A DNA stretch of 64,000 nt from Bacteroidota bacterium. Its GTDB lineage: Bacteria > Bacteroidota > Bacteroidia > Bacteroidales > JAAUTT01. The position numbers and the translations under genes are program-made. The stretch covers positions 1 through 64,000 of the forward strand of contig JAJYAG010000006.1 of the NCBI GenBank assembly GCA_021779665.1. Reading direction: 5' to 3'. This document shows positions 62,076 to 64,000 of this stretch, piece by piece. Below the pieces are notes generated by a model. The model did no database searches and was not told where the DNA came from. It saw nothing but the letters and a program-made list of their open reading frames with translations. Each line of letters starts with the position of its first letter. The first letter of the stretch is position 1.

Positions 62076-63020
62076 TTACTCAAACGCCGGACATTGTGGC
62101 TTTTCGCGGTAGCAAATCCTGTAAATCACTCCAAATTCGTGGGAGCCGTAATGGTGTGCCTGTGTGCCGTTTAAACTCAGTTCGGCAATGTAGTTAAACT
62201 GGAAGCTTTTGTAATAAGTCGCGACGAGAAATTGCATTGCCGTGGATTGTCCCGGAATATTGGCAAGTGCATATTTATAAGAAAGTCCTGCTTTATAACG
62301 GTTGTTGAAGTTGGTGATCAGGTTGAAATCTATCTGTTTGCTCATTTGGTTGTCGAACTTAAAAACCGTCGACGGAATAAAAGCCACATCTTTGCTGCGG
62401 GTCATAATGGTGTAACCTGCCTGCAGATAATAATTTCCAGGAATAAAGCCCTGGTTTTCCCAATAGTAGAATTGCCGGGCATAAGGCAGCATCCTCAGCA
62501 CTGAAAAGCCCGCATAAAACTTTGGGCTATACACAAACACTCCTGTTGAAACATCGGGTGCGAGCGTACTTTCGCCTGCACCGAGTATCTGGTCGGTCAC
62601 GTTCGATTCACTTTCGCGAATGGAATGCTGTAACAGCGATGCCGAGAGTCCCAGCGACAGAAACAGCTCCTTTTTCTTGTTCAACCGCACATGGTAAGCA
62701 TATCCGGCCTGACCGCCTGTCTGGTGCACGCTCCCGTTCCTGTCGGAAATAAACTGCAATGCCAGCCCGATTTTACGTTTGGCCATGTAAGGATTCGCGA
62801 AAAAAGTATGCTCAACGCCTAACACCTGTGTTGATGGTGCCTGGGGAACTCCCAGCCATTGATGCCGATCGGTTCCATATAAAAACGTACAGTACTCGCG
62901 GCCAATACAGGCGGGGTTGAGGTACGACAGATTTTGCATGTACTGCTGGGCAACGGGCAATTCCTGGGCTGTACTTAGCCTAAATATACAAAGCAATAAT
63001 ATGAGATACAGCCACCGCAT
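62076..63020 (-). CDS. PorP/SprF-family outer-membrane protein
   Basis: 314 residues with a signal peptide (MRWLYLILLLCIFRLSTAQ). Family features are QELPVAQQYMQNLSYLNPACIGRE near the start, KRKIGLALQFISDRNGSVHQTGGQAGYAYHVRLNKKKELFLSLG, and a repetitive barrel pattern to the end. PorP/SprF proteins are found next to surface proteins of the type IX secretion system, where SprF helps to place SprB-like adhesins. The gene follows one base after the stop of such a partner. Confidence 0.92.
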   Translation of the reverse strand: MRWLYLILLLCIFRLSTAQELPVAQQYMQNLSYLNPACIGREYCTFLYGTDRHQWLGVPQAPSTQVLGVEHTFFANPYMAKRKIGLALQFISDRNGSVHQTGGQAGYAYHVRLNKKKELFLSLGLSASLLQHSIRESESNVTDQILGAGESTLAPDVSTGVFVYSPKFYAGFSVLRMLPYARQFYYWENQGFIPGNYYLQAGYTIMTRSKDVAFIPSTVFKFDNQMSKQIDFNLITNFNNRYKAGLSYKYALANIPGQSTAMQFLVATYYKSFQFNYIAELSLNGTQAHHYGSHEFGVIYRICYREKPQCPAFE

Positions 63021-63021
63021 A

Positions 63022-64000
63022 TCAGTACTTTATTGTCACAAAGCCTTTTATCACTTCCGATCCGTCTTTCAGATCGATAAAATACCAGTAGCTGTCCTTG
63101 GGAAGTTTTTTGCCGTTGAAGATGCCATCCCAACTATTGGTGTTTCCGCGTTGCGTATGCAACAGTTTTCCATAACGATCGAAAACCTTTACTTCAGCAT
63201 TCGGAAAGTTGTCAAGAAAAGGGATGAGCCATACATCGTTGTTGCCATCTCCATTAGGGGTGAAGAAATTGGGGATGTAAGTGAGATAACGCACAATTTT
63301 ATCGTCGCTCTGGGGACAGTCGTGGATATCGACAACGCTCACCACGTATTTGCCTTCCTGGTTACGGGTGATGGTCTGACTGTTATCGCCTGTTGACCAC
63401 TTATAGCTGTTATAGCCCGAACCTGCATCGAGGGTAAAAACTTCGCCCCGTGGAATAATTGTATCGTTACCTAAGTTTACTGTTTTTATATATGTGGTGA
63501 TTTGTACCGTGTCGTGAGCCAGACAGCCCAGTTTGTTTTTGGCTTCAACCCAAACTGTTTGGGTAGTGTCGGCAACAAAAAGGGAATCGGAGGAACCATC
63601 GTGCCATTTGTAACTTAAAAATTCAGGCCCGGCATGCAGAGTAATTTTTTGTCCGTGGCAAAAAGCAGTGTCCTTGCCAATGGCGGTGTGGGGTTCGGGG
63701 AATACAACCACATTTTTGCAAAGGGCTTGCTCGTCGGGCAATCCTTTGTTAATTACAAGCTGTATGTTGAAATTGCCTTCGAACCTATATGCGAATTTTG
63801 GAGGTTGGTATTGGGTTGAGGTAAAAATGGTAGGCGCTGTGCACGAAGGATAATAAAGCCTCGAAAGCGTTGAAATGTTTTCGTTGGCTATCATCATATA
63901 AATGGTGTCGCCTTCGCGGTAAACATCCGAAATGCCGTGGGGACTGGACAATCCACCAATTTTCCCCAGCGAGGTAACTGCAGGGTCGTTATCAAGTCCC
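63022..64000 (-). CDS. surface protein with gliding-motility C-terminal domain (partial, 5' end beyond window)
   Basis: The open frame continues to the right edge, beginning in the window with residues GLDNDPAVTSLGKIGG, so the N-terminus lies outside. The visible part has PKD/Ig-like domains (FCHGQKITLHAGPEFLSYKWHDGSSDSLFV, IIPRGEVFTLDAGSGYNSYKWSTGDNSQTI) and ends with a CHU-type C-terminal domain: FFTPNGDGNNDVWLIP and VFDRYGKLLHTQRGNTNSWDG. This domain serves as the T9SS type B sorting signal. It lies upstream of porP/sprF by one base, the usual order for such pairs. Confidence 0.9.
   Translation of the reverse strand, partial: GLDNDPAVTSLGKIGGLSSPHGISDVYREGDTIYMMIANENISTLSRLYYPSCTAPTIFTSTQYQPPKFAYRFEGNFNIQLVINKGLPDEQALCKNVVVFPEPHTAIGKDTAFCHGQKITLHAGPEFLSYKWHDGSSDSLFVADTTQTVWVEAKNKLGCLAHDTVQITTYIKTVNLGNDTIIPRGEVFTLDAGSGYNSYKWSTGDNSQTITRNQEGKYVVSVVDIHDCPQSDDKIVRYLTYIPNFFTPNGDGNNDVWLIPFLDNFPNAEVKVFDRYGKLLHTQRGNTNSWDGIFNGKKLPKDSYWYFIDLKDGSEVIKGFVTIKY

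Noticed and set aside
1-64000. CRISPR arrays, tRNA or rRNA genes, insertion sequences, integrase genes
   Set aside because: None seen: no regularly spaced repeats, no tRNA T-arm words in a cloverleaf context, no transposase or recombinase reading frame.

Overview
The window looks like a chromosomal segment of a Bacteroidota bacterium, probably near Bacteroidales/Marinilabiliales. The signs are a PorP/SprF-type protein next to a gliding-motility (CHU-type) C-terminal domain protein, a DUF3078 protein, many lipoproteins and secreted glycosidases, very few Shine-Dalgarno sequences, and a promoter of the phylum-specific TTG-N19-TAnnTTTG type in front of radC. I saw no rRNA, tRNA, CRISPR array, insertion sequence or integrase.

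Layout. 1-4.4 kb (minus strand): a truncated polyprenyl diphosphate synthase, a small lipoprotein, an AGE/cellobiose 2-epimerase-like enzyme, mtnA and a PlsC acyltransferase. 4.4-11.5 kb: an AT-rich accessory stretch with an orphan HsdR-N-like nuclease, a galM lipoprotein, and a convergent pair of a subtilisin-like protease (7608-10175) and an AAA ATPase (10180-11187) that resembles an IetAS-type defence system in an unusual gene orientation. 11.5-19.8 kb (minus): GH2 beta-mannosidase-like enzyme, small barrel protein, CorA, and a run of BASS transporter, acyltransferase, SDR and VOC genes. 20-25 kb (plus): another PlsC, DUF3078 protein, MscL, secreted creatininase-like protein, GntP permease. 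25-31 kb (plus): two tandem small membrane paralogues, then four mutually overlapping genes (LolA-like protein, YidD with a signal peptide, two repeat-rich membrane proteins) and a B12-binding radical SAM protein. 31-38 kb: DsbA-like protein, membrane LuxR regulator, membrane protein, Tat-exported aldo/keto reductase, a 34-residue lysine-rich gene, MBL hydrolase, DUF362/DUF6599 pair, rpsT.

38-50 kb is mostly housekeeping: radC, a GNAT-like gene overlapping upp, a HEPN/MNT pair, folK, sppA, lpxK overlapping a purine nucleoside phosphorylase gene, two exported proteins (one large with lamin-tail domains) and asd. 50-57 kb holds a secreted transglutaminase-like protein with a long helical tail and two paralogous large exported glycosidase-like proteins in one operon. 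57.5-61.7 kb is a dinB-dnaE mutagenesis-type cassette, visibly GC-richer than its surroundings and led by a strong Shine-Dalgarno. 62-64 kb is a PorP/SprF gene and the 3' end of its partner surface protein, cut by the window edge.

The best candidates for something undescribed are the tail-to-tail protease/ATPase pair, the overlapping operon containing an apparently exported YidD, the catalytically intact DinB plus short DnaE cassette, and the pair of unassigned glycosidase-like proteins.
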